Origin: Sulfurimonas sp. RIFOXYD12_FULL_33_39
GTDB lineage: Bacteria > Campylobacterota > Campylobacteria > Campylobacterales > Sulfurimonadaceae
Assembly (NCBI GenBank): GCA_001829785.1
Contig: MICF01000001.1
Location: forward strand, 62,001-126,000
Reading direction: 5' to 3'
Length of the DNA: 64,000 nt
How positions within the stretch are numbered: the first letter of the stretch is position 1; the number at the start of each line of letters is the position of its first letter. Shown here piece after piece: positions 1 to 8,113 of the stretch. The notes beneath the pieces were generated by a model, which saw only the letters and a list, made by a program, of their open reading frames with translations, was not told the DNA's origin and searched no databases. A program made the position numbers and the translations under genes.

Positions 1-950
1 ACGAACTTTTAGTCGTTGCTACTGGTCTTGGTTTTGCGGGTGCTTCTTTTGCGGTTGCACTTCCACAAGCAGGACAATGGTATCCGCCGAAACTTCAAGG
101 AGTTGTTTTAGGAATAGCGGGTGCAGGAAATATCGGCGTTGTAATCGACTTTTTGTTTGCTCCTAAAATTGCCGAGCTATGGGGTTGGGAGTCAGTATTT
201 TTAGTCGGCGGCGTACTTTCTACTATTATATTTGTAACTTACATGTTTATGGCAAAAGATGCTCCCGCAGAGGTTTACACGCCTCGTCCTAAAAAATTAA
301 AAGATTACGGCAAACTCTTAAAAGACAAAGATACTTGGTGGTTTAACCTTTTTTATGCGGTAAGTTTCGGCGGTTTTGTAGGCTTTGCAGGATATATGAA
401 AGTCTATCTTATGAACACCTATCAGGCGGATATGAGCGCTTTTGGCTTGGATGTTATTAACGAGGGAAATGTTAAAGTAGTTGCAGGTTACTTCGGTGCT
501 TTATGTATCTTTGCAGGTGCTATTCTTCGTCCCGTAGGTGGAGCGATTGCAGATAGGCTAGGCGGTGTAAAATCACTCTATATCTTCTTTGGAGCGGTTA
601 TTCTCTTAGCAATTTTAAATGCTACTATGACTCTTCCTTTTGGTGTTGCTATAGTGGTTCTGTTTTTAATTATGGCAAATCTTGGAATGGCTAACGGAGC
701 TGTTTTTCAACTCGTACCTCAAAGATTCGGCAAAGATATAGGAATCATGACTGGCATAATCGGCGCGGCAGGCGGCCTTGGCGGTACTGCTCTTATAAAA
801 ACTCTCGGCTGGAGCAAAGGCGTATTTGACGGTTACTCTGCAGGATTTATGATATTTGCCGGAGTTGTTCTTCTGGCTCTTATGGGAATAAGTCTGGTAA
901 AAACTAGATGGAGAACTACGTGGGGCGTTGCTGCTGGAGGGAGAATCTAA
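1..950 (+). CDS. NarK/NasA-type nitrate/nitrite MFS transporter, 5' end outside window
   Basis: The reading frame is open from the first bases of the window to the TAA at 948-950, so only the C-terminal part (about 316 residues) is present. The protein is very hydrophobic with about eight visible membrane segments. It carries the glycine-rich signature of the nitrate/nitrite porter family (GIAGAGNIGV near window residue 40) and a second such stretch, GIIGAAGGLGG, near the C-terminus. This family imports nitrate or exports nitrite across the inner membrane. The neighbours (ABC nitrate transporter, nirA, nasA) favour nitrate uptake for assimilation. A TTG at 153 is only an internal leucine; the true start lies upstream of the window. 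Confidence 0.9.
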   Translation, partial: ELLVVATGLGFAGASFAVALPQAGQWYPPKLQGVVLGIAGAGNIGVVIDFLFAPKIAELWGWESVFLVGGVLSTIIFVTYMFMAKDAPAEVYTPRPKKLKDYGKLLKDKDTWWFNLFYAVSFGGFVGFAGYMKVYLMNTYQADMSAFGLDVINEGNVKVVAGYFGALCIFAGAILRPVGGAIADRLGGVKSLYIFFGAVILLAILNATMTLPFGVAIVVLFLIMANLGMANGAVFQLVPQRFGKDIGIMTGIIGAAGGLGGTALIKTLGWSKGVFDGYSAGFMIFAGVVLLALMGISLVKTRWRTTWGVAAGGRI

Positions 951-965
951 ACTAAATCTCTTTTT

Positions 966-1002
966 AGATTGCTTCGTTATTGCGAACTAAGCGAAGCAAT
1001 CT
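966..1002 (+). terminator. Hairpin downstream of narK-like gene; copy of a dispersed palindrome
   Basis: AGATTGCTTCG (966-976) pairs perfectly with CGAAGCAATCT (992-1002) across a 15-base loop, 16 bases after the transporter stop. No clear T-run follows, so this may be a factor-dependent end or a dispersed intergenic palindrome rather than a classical terminator. A related sequence occurs at 18877-18917. Confidence 0.5.
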
Positions 1003-1072
1003 ATATTTAATCAAAGCAACCAATCATCAAAGAATCTTCATTAAAAAAACACTCATTTTCAAGAACAATAAA

Positions 1073-1127
1073 TTGATTAAAAATCATACAATAATATGTC
1101 GCAATTTTGTCATTACTGCTATATAAT
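1073..1127 (+). promoter_or_regulatory. Putative promoter and operator of nrtA operon
   Basis: A consensus -10 box TATAAT lies at 1122-1127 preceded by TGCTA, about 33 bases before the nrtA ATG, with the RBS AGGAG just upstream of the start. A small dyad, TGATT-AAA-AATCA (1074-1086), sits near position -54 relative to the expected transcription start and resembles a CRP/FNR-family half-site pair. There is no good -35 hexamer, which is common in Campylobacterota. The operator role is inference. Confidence 0.4.
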
Positions 1128-1160
1128 TTTCCTATAACAAATTAGATTTAGGAGATTTAC

Positions 1161-2540
1161 ATGTTAAAACAGATGATAAGTATCGGTTTAGGATTGTCAG
1201 TTGTTGCCGCTTCATTGTCGGCCGATGTGGAGAAAAAAAAGTTAACTATCGGTTTTATAGCCCTTACTGACTGTGCTCCTATCGTAATTGCGAAAGAGAA
1301 AGGTTTTTTTGAAAAATACGGACTTGACGTTAAAGTCGTTAAAGAAGGTGGCGGATGGCCTGGAATACAGCAAAAAGTGATAAATGGGGAGTATGATTTT
1401 TCGCATGCTCTAGCAGGTATGCCAATTGCGGCTACACTTGGGATTAACGGGGATGCCAACCTTCAAGCGGTTCTTAGCCTTGACTACAACGGTAACGGTA
1501 TTACTTTTGGAAATAACATAATAGAGAAGATGAAAGAGTATGGAATGGATGAGAAAAAACGTCCTCTTGGCTCAGAGTCATTGAAAAAATATATAGATGC
1601 AAAACATAAAGCTGAGGGTTCTGCATATCAGCCGCTTAGTTTCGGGATGGTGCATCCTGTATCAACTCACAATTACGAACTTCGCTACTGGATGGCAAGT
1701 TCTGGAATTGAGCCAGATGCTGATGCGACTATAAAACCGTTTCCGCCGCCGACGATGCCTTCAAACCTGATTGCGGGAAATATAGAGGGTTATTGTGTCG
1801 GAGAGCCGTGGAATGAGAGAATAGTTATGATGAAAAAAGGCTCAACTCTTGTAACAAACTATGACATCTGGAATAACAACCCTGAAAAGGTTTTGCAAAC
1901 AAGAGCGGACTTTATCACTAAAAACCCAGAAACTACAAAAGCTGTAATGAAAGCGATTATCGAAGCTCAAATGTGGCTTGATGCTTCTTGGGAAAACCGC
2001 AAAGAAGCGGTAAAAATACTGAGTCAAAAAAACTATGTTAATGCTCCGATAGACATACTTGAAAAGTCGATGATTGGAACATTTCAGTACTTAAAGGATC
2101 AAAAATCAGAAGCAAATCCGCAGTTTAACGTGTTTGCAAACTATTATGCCGCTTATCCGTTTTACTCGCACGGGATGTGGTTTATTACACAAATGTACAG
2201 ATGGGGGCAACTTGATAAAGCGGTGGATATGAAAAAAGTGATTGAGAGCGTTTATAGACCTGATTTGTTTGCAGAGGTTGCAAAAGAGGTAGGCTACACT
2301 CTTCCTCCTAGCCCATGGAAAAAAGATGGTGTTGATAAATACAACATGTTTATGGACGCTAAAGTATATGACCCAAACAAAGCGGTTGATTATATCTTTG
2401 ACTTTAAAGTGACTAATTCAAAAGTATCTAAAGAGGAGCTTTTAAAAGCTAATAAATGGAGTGTAAAAACCGAGCAACCTGATTATGTATGTCCTTATGG
2501 CGTGGCAGGATGTGCAGACCCTAAGTATGTGACAAAATAA
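1161..2540 (+). CDS. nrtA: NrtA/CmpA-type nitrate ABC transporter substrate-binding protein
   Basis: This 459-residue protein has a Sec signal peptide (about residues 1-21, ending SLSA before DVEK). The binding-protein body starts LTIGFIALTDCAPIVIAKEKG, typical of the NrtA/CmpA/SsuA type that captures nitrate, nitrite or bicarbonate in the periplasm. Family members also share the long middle lobe seen here (PFPPPTMPSN near residue 195). The permease and ATPase follow, and nitrate and nitrite reductases are nearby, so nitrate or nitrite is the likely ligand. Many cyanobacterial NrtA proteins are lipoproteins, but no lipobox is visible here. The ATG at 1161 has a good AGGAG ribosome site. The last 17 codons are echoed about 100 bases downstream (see 2639-2689). 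Confidence 0.9.
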   Translation: MLKQMISIGLGLSVVAASLSADVEKKKLTIGFIALTDCAPIVIAKEKGFFEKYGLDVKVVKEGGGWPGIQQKVINGEYDFSHALAGMPIAATLGINGDANLQAVLSLDYNGNGITFGNNIIEKMKEYGMDEKKRPLGSESLKKYIDAKHKAEGSAYQPLSFGMVHPVSTHNYELRYWMASSGIEPDADATIKPFPPPTMPSNLIAGNIEGYCVGEPWNERIVMMKKGSTLVTNYDIWNNNPEKVLQTRADFITKNPETTKAVMKAIIEAQMWLDASWENRKEAVKILSQKNYVNAPIDILEKSMIGTFQYLKDQKSEANPQFNVFANYYAAYPFYSHGMWFITQMYRWGQLDKAVDMKKVIESVYRPDLFAEVAKEVGYTLPPSPWKKDGVDKYNMFMDAKVYDPNKAVDYIFDFKVTNSKVSKEELLKANKWSVKTEQPDYVCPYGVAGCADPKYVTK

Positions 2541-2550
2541 GGATATACAT

Positions 2551-2624
2551 CACAAAGTTAAAACTTTGTGCTTTAGTGACCATAGCGGTCTTAGCGTAGA
2601 AGATTTGAACTTGTTTAAATCTTC
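2551..2624 (+). other. Two intergenic hairpins between nrtA and nrtB
   Basis: CACAAAGTT (2551-2559) pairs with AACTTTGTG (2562-2570) over a 2-base loop. GAAGATTT (2599-2606) pairs with AAATCTTC (2617-2624) over a 10-base loop. With two more hairpins further down, they fill the 285-base gap inside the operon. They may protect the nrtA message or dampen readthrough into the permease gene. The sequence shows only the symmetry; function is inferred. Confidence 0.55.
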
Positions 2625-2638
2625 GTCCTAATAGATAG

Positions 2639-2689
2639 TGTCCTTACGGAGAGGCAGGATGTGCAGACCCTAAGTATGTAACTAAATAA
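2639..2689 (+). pseudogene. Duplicated 3' tail of an nrtA paralogue
   Basis: These 51 bases repeat the last 16 codons plus stop of nrtA (2490-2540). The first copy encodes CPYGVAGCADPKYVTK and a stop; this copy reads CPYGEAGCADPKYVTK and a stop. The differences are mostly at third codon positions plus one V-to-E change, so this looks like the tail of a diverged paralogue rather than a fresh duplication. No start or upstream coding part remains. The simplest reading is that two tandem nrtA-like genes lost the intervening DNA. Confidence 0.8.
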
Positions 2690-2701
2690 GTTATAAAACA
2701 G

Positions 2702-2733
2702 ACTTGACATGTAAAACACAATACATGTCAAGT
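2702..2733 (+). terminator. 11-bp perfect hairpin after nrtA tail repeat
   Basis: ACTTGACATGT (2702-2712) pairs with ACATGTCAAGT (2723-2733) around a 10-base loop, just 12 bases after the duplicated nrtA tail. No strong T-run follows (GCTTTAT), so termination may be partial. This would fit a lower expression of nrtB and nrtD than of the binding protein. Confidence 0.55.
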
Positions 2734-2744
2734 GCTTTATATCC

Positions 2745-2795
2745 GTAAGTACCTAATTTATTCCCTCCCTAAAAATAAATACTTTAGGTACTTAC
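2745..2795 (+). promoter_or_regulatory. 12-bp perfect hairpin in nrtB leader
   Basis: GTAAGTACCTAA (2745-2756) pairs perfectly with TTAGGTACTTAC (2784-2795) around a 27-base loop. It ends 30 bases before the nrtB ATG and just upstream of its TTGGAG ribosome site. It could be a 5'-end stabiliser, a processing site or a protein or RNA target controlling translation. No known riboswitch or ANTAR double-hexaloop target was recognised. Confidence 0.5.
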
Positions 2796-2825
2796 TGATG
2801 TAAATCAAATATTTGGAGAAAAAAA

Positions 2826-3641
2826 ATGAATAACGATACGGTAAAAAAAATAGTACTTCCATTATTGGTTTTTGTACTAATAATCCAATTTTGGTCAGAA
2901 ATATCAAATATAGTAAACGGTTTTCCCACACCTAGCGAAACTTACAAAGCGGCTTTTGGCGGTACGAATGAAGACGGCGAGATAATCAAGGGAGTACTTT
3001 CAGACCCGTTTTACGTCAACAATCAAGACGACAAAGGTATCTTTTGGCAGATTATAGAGTCTCTAAAGAGAGTTTTTGCAGGTTTTGTTTTAGCTATTTT
3101 TGTAGGTATCCCAATCGGTCTGTTTGTAGGAATGAGTAAAAGTGCGCAATATGCGCTCAACCCGTTCATTCAAATATTTAAACCTGTTTCGCCTTTGGCA
3201 TGGTTGCCGCTGCTTTTGTTTATATTTCAAGATATAAATATGACGGCAATTTCAACCATTTTTATCACTTCCATCTGGCCTATAATTATAAATACGGCTC
3301 TTGGGGTAAGAAGCGTTTCGCAGGATTATATGAATGTGGCAAAGGTTTTACAATTTTCGCCGCTAGAAAAGATTGTTCAGATTATATTACCGGTTTCAGT
3401 TCCCTATATATTTACGGGGATGAGACTCTCTTTAGGAATAGCATGGCTTGTAATAGTCGCCGCAGAGATGCTAACGGGCGGTATCGGCATAGGATTTTGG
3501 ATTTGGGATGAGTACAACAACCTTAACTACCATAACATCATCATCGGTATTATCGTTGTAGGTTTAATCGGATTTTTCCTAGATATCATAATGGGGAAAA
3601 TCGCAGATTATTTTGATTATACTAAAAAAGGACGGGTCTAA
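2826..3641 (+). CDS. nrtB: NrtB-type nitrate ABC transporter permease
   Basis: This 271-residue inner-membrane permease has a first membrane segment at about 9-28, a periplasmic stretch up to about 75, then a BPD_transp_1-type domain with about five helices. The cytoplasmic coupling (EAA-like) loop ends ILPVSVPYIFTGMRL near residues 187-201, as in SsuC/TauC/NrtB proteins. The stop overlaps the ATG of the ATPase gene (TAATG at 3639-3643), showing translational coupling. Together with the upstream binding protein and downstream ATPase it makes a complete importer, with nitrate or nitrite the likely substrate from context. Confidence 0.9.
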   Translation: MNNDTVKKIVLPLLVFVLIIQFWSEISNIVNGFPTPSETYKAAFGGTNEDGEIIKGVLSDPFYVNNQDDKGIFWQIIESLKRVFAGFVLAIFVGIPIGLFVGMSKSAQYALNPFIQIFKPVSPLAWLPLLLFIFQDINMTAISTIFITSIWPIIINTALGVRSVSQDYMNVAKVLQFSPLEKIVQIILPVSVPYIFTGMRLSLGIAWLVIVAAEMLTGGIGIGFWIWDEYNNLNYHNIIIGIIVVGLIGFFLDIIMGKIADYFDYTKKGRV

Positions 3642-4435
3642 TGAGTGAAAAATTTTTAAGTTTAAATAACATTGAAAAAAGATTTCCGATTCCAAATAAA
3701 CCTGATTATGTAGCGGTTAGGGATGTAAACCTTGAGATAAAGAAAAATGAGATTATCTCTATCATCGGACACAGCGGATGCGGTAAAAGTACGCTTTTAA
3801 ATATGATTTCAGGGCTTGATGCACAAAGCGAAGGTCATATTTTGCTTGAAAACAAAGAGGTAAAAGGTCCTGGACCAGAACGCGCGGTTGTTTTTCAAAA
3901 CCACTCGCTTCTGCCTTGGCTAAGTGTCTATCAAAATATAGAGATGGCTGTAAAAAAAGTTATGCCTGAGTTAACATCTGCCGAGCTTAGAGCGCGGGTT
4001 GAGAAGTTTGTAAGCATGGTAAACCTTGATCATGCAAAAGACAAGCTTCCGGGTGAAATAAGCGGCGGTATGAAACAAAGAGTGGGAATTGCAAGGGCAC
4101 TATCTATCAAACCGAAAGTTTTACTGATGGATGAGCCTTTCGGCGCGCTTGATTCATTAACAAGAGCAAATTTGCAAGAGCATCTTATGAGGATTCAGCA
4201 AAGCGTTCAAAATACGGTAATAATTATTACTCACGACATTGACGAGGCAGTGCTTCTAAGCGATAGGGTCATAATGATGACAAACGGTCCTGAGGCAACA
4301 ATAGGCGAAATTTTAGAGGTAAATTTAGAGCGTCCCAGAAATAGGGTTGAGCTTCAAAGCGACCCAGAATATATCAGATGCAGAGAAGCAATTTTGAGCT
4401 TCTTGTACGAAAAATTTGCAAAAGACGATGAGTAA
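3641..4435 (+). CDS. nrtD: NrtD-type nitrate ABC transporter ATPase
   Basis: This 264-residue ABC ATPase has Walker A GHSGCGKST (43-51), Q-loop Gln86, signature SGGMKQ (141-146), Walker B LLMDEP (161-166) followed by the D-loop GALD, and an H-loop ITHD near 198. It is the stand-alone NrtD/SsuB/TauB type and lacks the NrtA-like C-terminal fusion of NrtC. It powers uptake through the NrtB permease on the cytoplasmic face. Its start overlaps the permease stop. Confidence 0.92.
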   Translation: MSEKFLSLNNIEKRFPIPNKPDYVAVRDVNLEIKKNEIISIIGHSGCGKSTLLNMISGLDAQSEGHILLENKEVKGPGPERAVVFQNHSLLPWLSVYQNIEMAVKKVMPELTSAELRARVEKFVSMVNLDHAKDKLPGEISGGMKQRVGIARALSIKPKVLLMDEPFGALDSLTRANLQEHLMRIQQSVQNTVIIITHDIDEAVLLSDRVIMMTNGPEATIGEILEVNLERPRNRVELQSDPEYIRCREAILSFLYEKFAKDDE

Positions 4436-4492
4436 AAACAGATGGATATATCGCTATAATATATCCGCTATATCCAAATTTAAAGATTGATA

Positions 4493-6130
4493 ATGGTTCA
4501 AAACAGTATAAAAGTATCGGGATTTTCGCTTGCAAAAGGCAAAGAGCTAACAGGCGATGATTTTTACGATACTAGAAATCTCGGTAACATGACAATAGCC
4601 GTTGTATGTGACGGAGTAGGAAGCGCCGATGGAGGTGCAGAAGCCGCAAAACGCACTACAAGCTACCTGATAAACAACTTTAAGATACGCCCAAAAGCGT
4701 GGAGTATTGAAAAATCTATAAAGACCTTTATAAAATCAATCAATTCCATACTCTATCAAGAATCAATGATAAACTATGAAAGAGCCGAGCTTGTTACTAC
4801 TTTGGCTATGATTGTCATTGAGGGGAACAGGCTTTACGGCGCAAATGTCGGGGACAGCAGAGTTTATCTCTGTAGAGATAAAAGCATAACCAAACTCTCT
4901 TTTGATCACAACATGCAAGAAGCGGGTTACGAGAGCGTATTGACACAAGCTATAGGCATAGACAAAGATATACAACCATACTACTTTGAAAATATAATAC
5001 GCAAAGACGATAAAATCCTGCTTTGCAGTGACGGTCTTTACAACGTTATGAGTGAAAATCGCCTTGAGAGCGGTATAGCTTTTGGTGCTCACTCACTTGT
5101 TAAAAAAGCAAGTCTTCTTATGCAAGATAATCTGCCGGACGATACCACGGCAGTAGTTTTAGAAGTGTTAGAGACAAGTGAATTTGAGATACTAAAGCAT
5201 CTAAAACTTCCTGTCTCCTCACATGTAAAAAAAGAGCAAATCATAGACGGTTACAAACTTGAAAAATCTCTAATTGCCAACGACAGAACTTGGTTATGCT
5301 CAAAAAAAACAAAACGCTATGTGATTAAATTTCCGCCGGTTGAAGCGATTGACGATGAAAAGATATTGGATTTTTTTGTTAAAGAGGCGTGGAATGCAAA
5401 AAGATTAAAAGCAGATTTTTTTCCAAAAGCCGTTATTCCTAAAAACAGAACTCAAAGATACTACGTTATGCAGCATATAAAAGGCGAAAATCTTGATACG
5501 GCATTAAAATCAAAAACTCTCTCGATAGACGACGCAGTCAAACTAGGCGAAGTTTTGCTTGACATGTCACAGTATCTTTTAAGACACGACCTTGTTCACG
5601 GCGATATAAAACCTCACAATATAATGCTTGAGATAGATAAACAAAACATATCTTTTAAAATGATAGATTTCGGTTCTATTACGGAGATTTTCTCCATTAG
5701 TTCAAAAGCAGGAACTCCAAGTTTTTTATCTCCAGAGCGGTTTTTGAGTGAAGCTATAAGTGAGTCTAGCGAAATATTCTCTATCGGTGTTACTCTTTAT
5801 TTATCACTTACAAATAGATATCCTTACGGGGAGATAGAACCATTTCAAACCCCTATATTTAAAGAGCCTAAGAAACCAAGCTTTTACAATAAAAATATTC
5901 CTCACTGGCTAGACAGCGTAATCCTTCGCTCAATTGCACTTGATAAAGACCACCGTTACATGCACTATTCGGAGATGGCTTATGAGCTTAAAAACCCGCA
6001 AAAGGTGGAACCGTTTTTTGCAAAAAACAGCTCTATTTTAGAACGCTCTCCGCTTACTTTTTATAAGACCGGATTTATAGTTATGGTAGTTATAAATCTT
6101 ATATTGCTTATCCTAATGGATGCTAGATAG
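4493..6130 (+). CDS. Fused PP2C-type phosphatase and Ser/Thr protein kinase with C-terminal anchor
   Basis: The N-terminal half (about 1-235) is a PPM/PP2C phosphatase with metal-binding motifs CDGVGSADGG (near 38), GDSRVY, CSDGLYN and DDTTAV. The C-terminal half (about 245-505) is a eukaryotic-type kinase with the ATP-site lysine in RYVIKF (near 276), catalytic loop HGDIKPHN (368-375, HGD in place of HRD), DFGS (near 391) and a GTPSFLSPE activation segment. A single hydrophobic segment at about 524-544 anchors it to the inner membrane. Similar fusions occur beside nitrate assimilation genes in other bacteria, as I recall, but their targets are unknown. ATG 4493 is preferred over TTG 4487. 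The 3' end overlaps the convergent nirA by 8 bases. Confidence 0.88.
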   Translation: MVQNSIKVSGFSLAKGKELTGDDFYDTRNLGNMTIAVVCDGVGSADGGAEAAKRTTSYLINNFKIRPKAWSIEKSIKTFIKSINSILYQESMINYERAELVTTLAMIVIEGNRLYGANVGDSRVYLCRDKSITKLSFDHNMQEAGYESVLTQAIGIDKDIQPYYFENIIRKDDKILLCSDGLYNVMSENRLESGIAFGAHSLVKKASLLMQDNLPDDTTAVVLEVLETSEFEILKHLKLPVSSHVKKEQIIDGYKLEKSLIANDRTWLCSKKTKRYVIKFPPVEAIDDEKILDFFVKEAWNAKRLKADFFPKAVIPKNRTQRYYVMQHIKGENLDTALKSKTLSIDDAVKLGEVLLDMSQYLLRHDLVHGDIKPHNIMLEIDKQNISFKMIDFGSITEIFSISSKAGTPSFLSPERFLSEAISESSEIFSIGVTLYLSLTNRYPYGEIEPFQTPIFKEPKKPSFYNKNIPHWLDSVILRSIALDKDHRYMHYSEMAYELKNPQKVEPFFAKNSSILERSPLTFYKTGFIVMVVINLILLILMDAR

Positions 6131-8027
6131 CTATAAAATCAACCACTTCGGAAAATACAACCGCTCTGCGAGACTCTTTTGTGTCTAAAATTTTCTCACA
6201 CATTAAAGCAAGATTTTCATCTACATTAGGAACTAACGAGCTAAGGCTTTCAAGTTTCTCATTTTTTAAAACATTTGTAAATCTCTCATAACCTGAATAA
6301 GCCTCTTTTGCACATAGTTTAAAATAGAGTTTACGCCCTATCTCAAAAAGTTCAAACTCCTCATTTTTACCCGTATTTACCCGCTCGCTAAAGCCTATAT
6401 CTATATCGATGTTTTTCTCTCTTAAATATGCCCCTAGTTTCATAATAAAACCTACGGCGGCAGGAGTATAGTTTTTTAAAACTCTCTCGTTAAACTCCTC
6501 AAAACTCTCGCCTGCATATCTTAGTTTTTTATACTCAAGCATCAGCGTCTCTACATAATAACGTGCAAATCTAAGCGGTGCGGATTTCACGACGGCATAA
6601 CCTTCAACGCCCTCACATGTCAATTTTCCGCCCAAAGATATATTTACGCCGCCCTCAATAGCGTCATTTATTTTAACTTTACACCCTTCAAACCCTATAT
6701 CTCCAAGCCCGTGCAAACCACACCCTTTTACACAGCCCGACCAGTACATTCTTACCCTGCCATACTCAAGTGGTACTTTTTGCTCTAAATACTCCGCCAT
6801 CTCTATAGCATCGCTTTTATTCTCAATCACTCCAAATGGGCAATGCTGCGAACCTGCACAAGCAATCAGATGGTTTTTATAAGGAGTGTCAACACTTTTG
6901 TATTTGTCAAAGATTTTCTCATCCAAGAGAGAGTTCACATCTTTTACGGCTAACATGTAAATACTCTGCTCTATATCAAATCTTATCTCTCCGTTTGCAT
7001 ATTTTTTACTAAGCTCTGCAACGTTTATCAAATCACTTCCGCTAAAAATACCGGCAGGAACAACTACATGTAGAGCAAAACTGCCATCACGAAGCTGAAC
7101 TTTTCCATGTTCGGGGTCATTAAAATCAAGCTTTGTCATAGTCTCACCTGCAGTTGCAAAATCTATTTTTGCATTCTCTCTTATTGCTTTGGATATCTCA
7201 TCCATGCCTACCGCATCTATCAAGAAAGAGAGTCTGTTTTTGTTTCTGTTATCACGAAAACCGAATCGTTTAAAGATATCTATAATTGAGCCGTACGCCG
7301 CTTCAACCTCGCTAGGCAGAAGAAATATATTTGCACTTTTTGCAACTTTGCCTACTTTTCCGCCAAGATACATGTTATATCCGTAAACACCGTTTTTTTG
7401 AGCCAATACAAAACAGCAATCATGCCCGAATGCATTGCATCTGTTTGATATCGAACCGGTAATTGAGGTGTTAAACTTTCTAGGAAGTGCGGATATCCAC
7501 TCATAGTTATGCAAAAATTTACTCTGCAACTTCTCAAGCAGTTTAAATGACGGCAGAACATTATCAAATCCTTCGCTATCAAGAGGGTCTGTAACTATAT
7601 TTCTAAAGTTATCGACTCCTGTTTGATAGGAGTCAATCCCCACACTGCTCATTTTTTCAAATATAGCAGGTATATCTTTTATATCGATAAATCTAAGCTC
7701 TATCTGCGCTCGTGTTGTTATGTCGATATAATCTTCTCCATACTCTTTTGATATCTCTCCTAAAACACTTGCTTGAGAAGCATTTAAAAAACCGCCTGGT
7801 ATGCGAACACGTATCATAAACTTCTGCGGCGTTGTAGAGTCTTTATCATAAATGCCGAAACATTTTAAAAAGTAGCTTTTATCTTCATCAGGTATAGAAT
7901 CATAACCCTCTTTTGCATACTCTTGAAGTTTCTCAAACGCTTCTTTAGGACTTTTTAGTGCTTTTATATCTTCAATTTTGTTAAGTTTTTTTGCTCTTGC
8001 TTCATAAGCACTCTGTAACGCTTCCAT
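6123..8027 (-). CDS. nirA: Ferredoxin-type nitrite reductase (siroheme, [4Fe-4S])
   Basis: This 634-residue protein of the nitrite/sulfite reductase family reduces nitrite to ammonium in the cytoplasm with six electrons. The cysteines that bind the cluster and bridge to siroheme are visible as CAGSQHCPFG (near 390-399) and SGCVKGCGLHG (near 429-439). The N-terminal ferredoxin-like half carries GGFLNASQ and DITTRAQIELR, typical of NirA-like proteins. It is longer than usual plant or cyanobacterial NirA (about 510-560 residues), mainly at the C-terminus. It sits 86 bases downstream of nasA on the same strand and shares a similar GGAGCTTTAAATG leader. A sulfite reductase is possible, but the neighbours make nitrite the likely substrate. 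Confidence 0.9.
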   Translation of the reverse strand: MEALQSAYEARAKKLNKIEDIKALKSPKEAFEKLQEYAKEGYDSIPDEDKSYFLKCFGIYDKDSTTPQKFMIRVRIPGGFLNASQASVLGEISKEYGEDYIDITTRAQIELRFIDIKDIPAIFEKMSSVGIDSYQTGVDNFRNIVTDPLDSEGFDNVLPSFKLLEKLQSKFLHNYEWISALPRKFNTSITGSISNRCNAFGHDCCFVLAQKNGVYGYNMYLGGKVGKVAKSANIFLLPSEVEAAYGSIIDIFKRFGFRDNRNKNRLSFLIDAVGMDEISKAIRENAKIDFATAGETMTKLDFNDPEHGKVQLRDGSFALHVVVPAGIFSGSDLINVAELSKKYANGEIRFDIEQSIYMLAVKDVNSLLDEKIFDKYKSVDTPYKNHLIACAGSQHCPFGVIENKSDAIEMAEYLEQKVPLEYGRVRMYWSGCVKGCGLHGLGDIGFEGCKVKINDAIEGGVNISLGGKLTCEGVEGYAVVKSAPLRFARYYVETLMLEYKKLRYAGESFEEFNERVLKNYTPAAVGFIMKLGAYLREKNIDIDIGFSERVNTGKNEEFELFEIGRKLYFKLCAKEAYSGYERFTNVLKNEKLESLSSLVPNVDENLALMCEKILDTKESRRAVVFSEVVDFIAI

Positions 8028-8113
8028 TTAAAGCTCCAGTTATTATTTAATACTATAATAATAACTTTATCAGAGGGCTATTTGAGCAATTTAATGATTA
8101 ATTATTAATCAGC

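Noticed and set aside
1157-1459. 100-codon minus-strand frame opposite the start of nrtA
   Set aside because: It lies wholly against a well-supported gene, has no own promoter or ribosome site, and the product is low in complexity.
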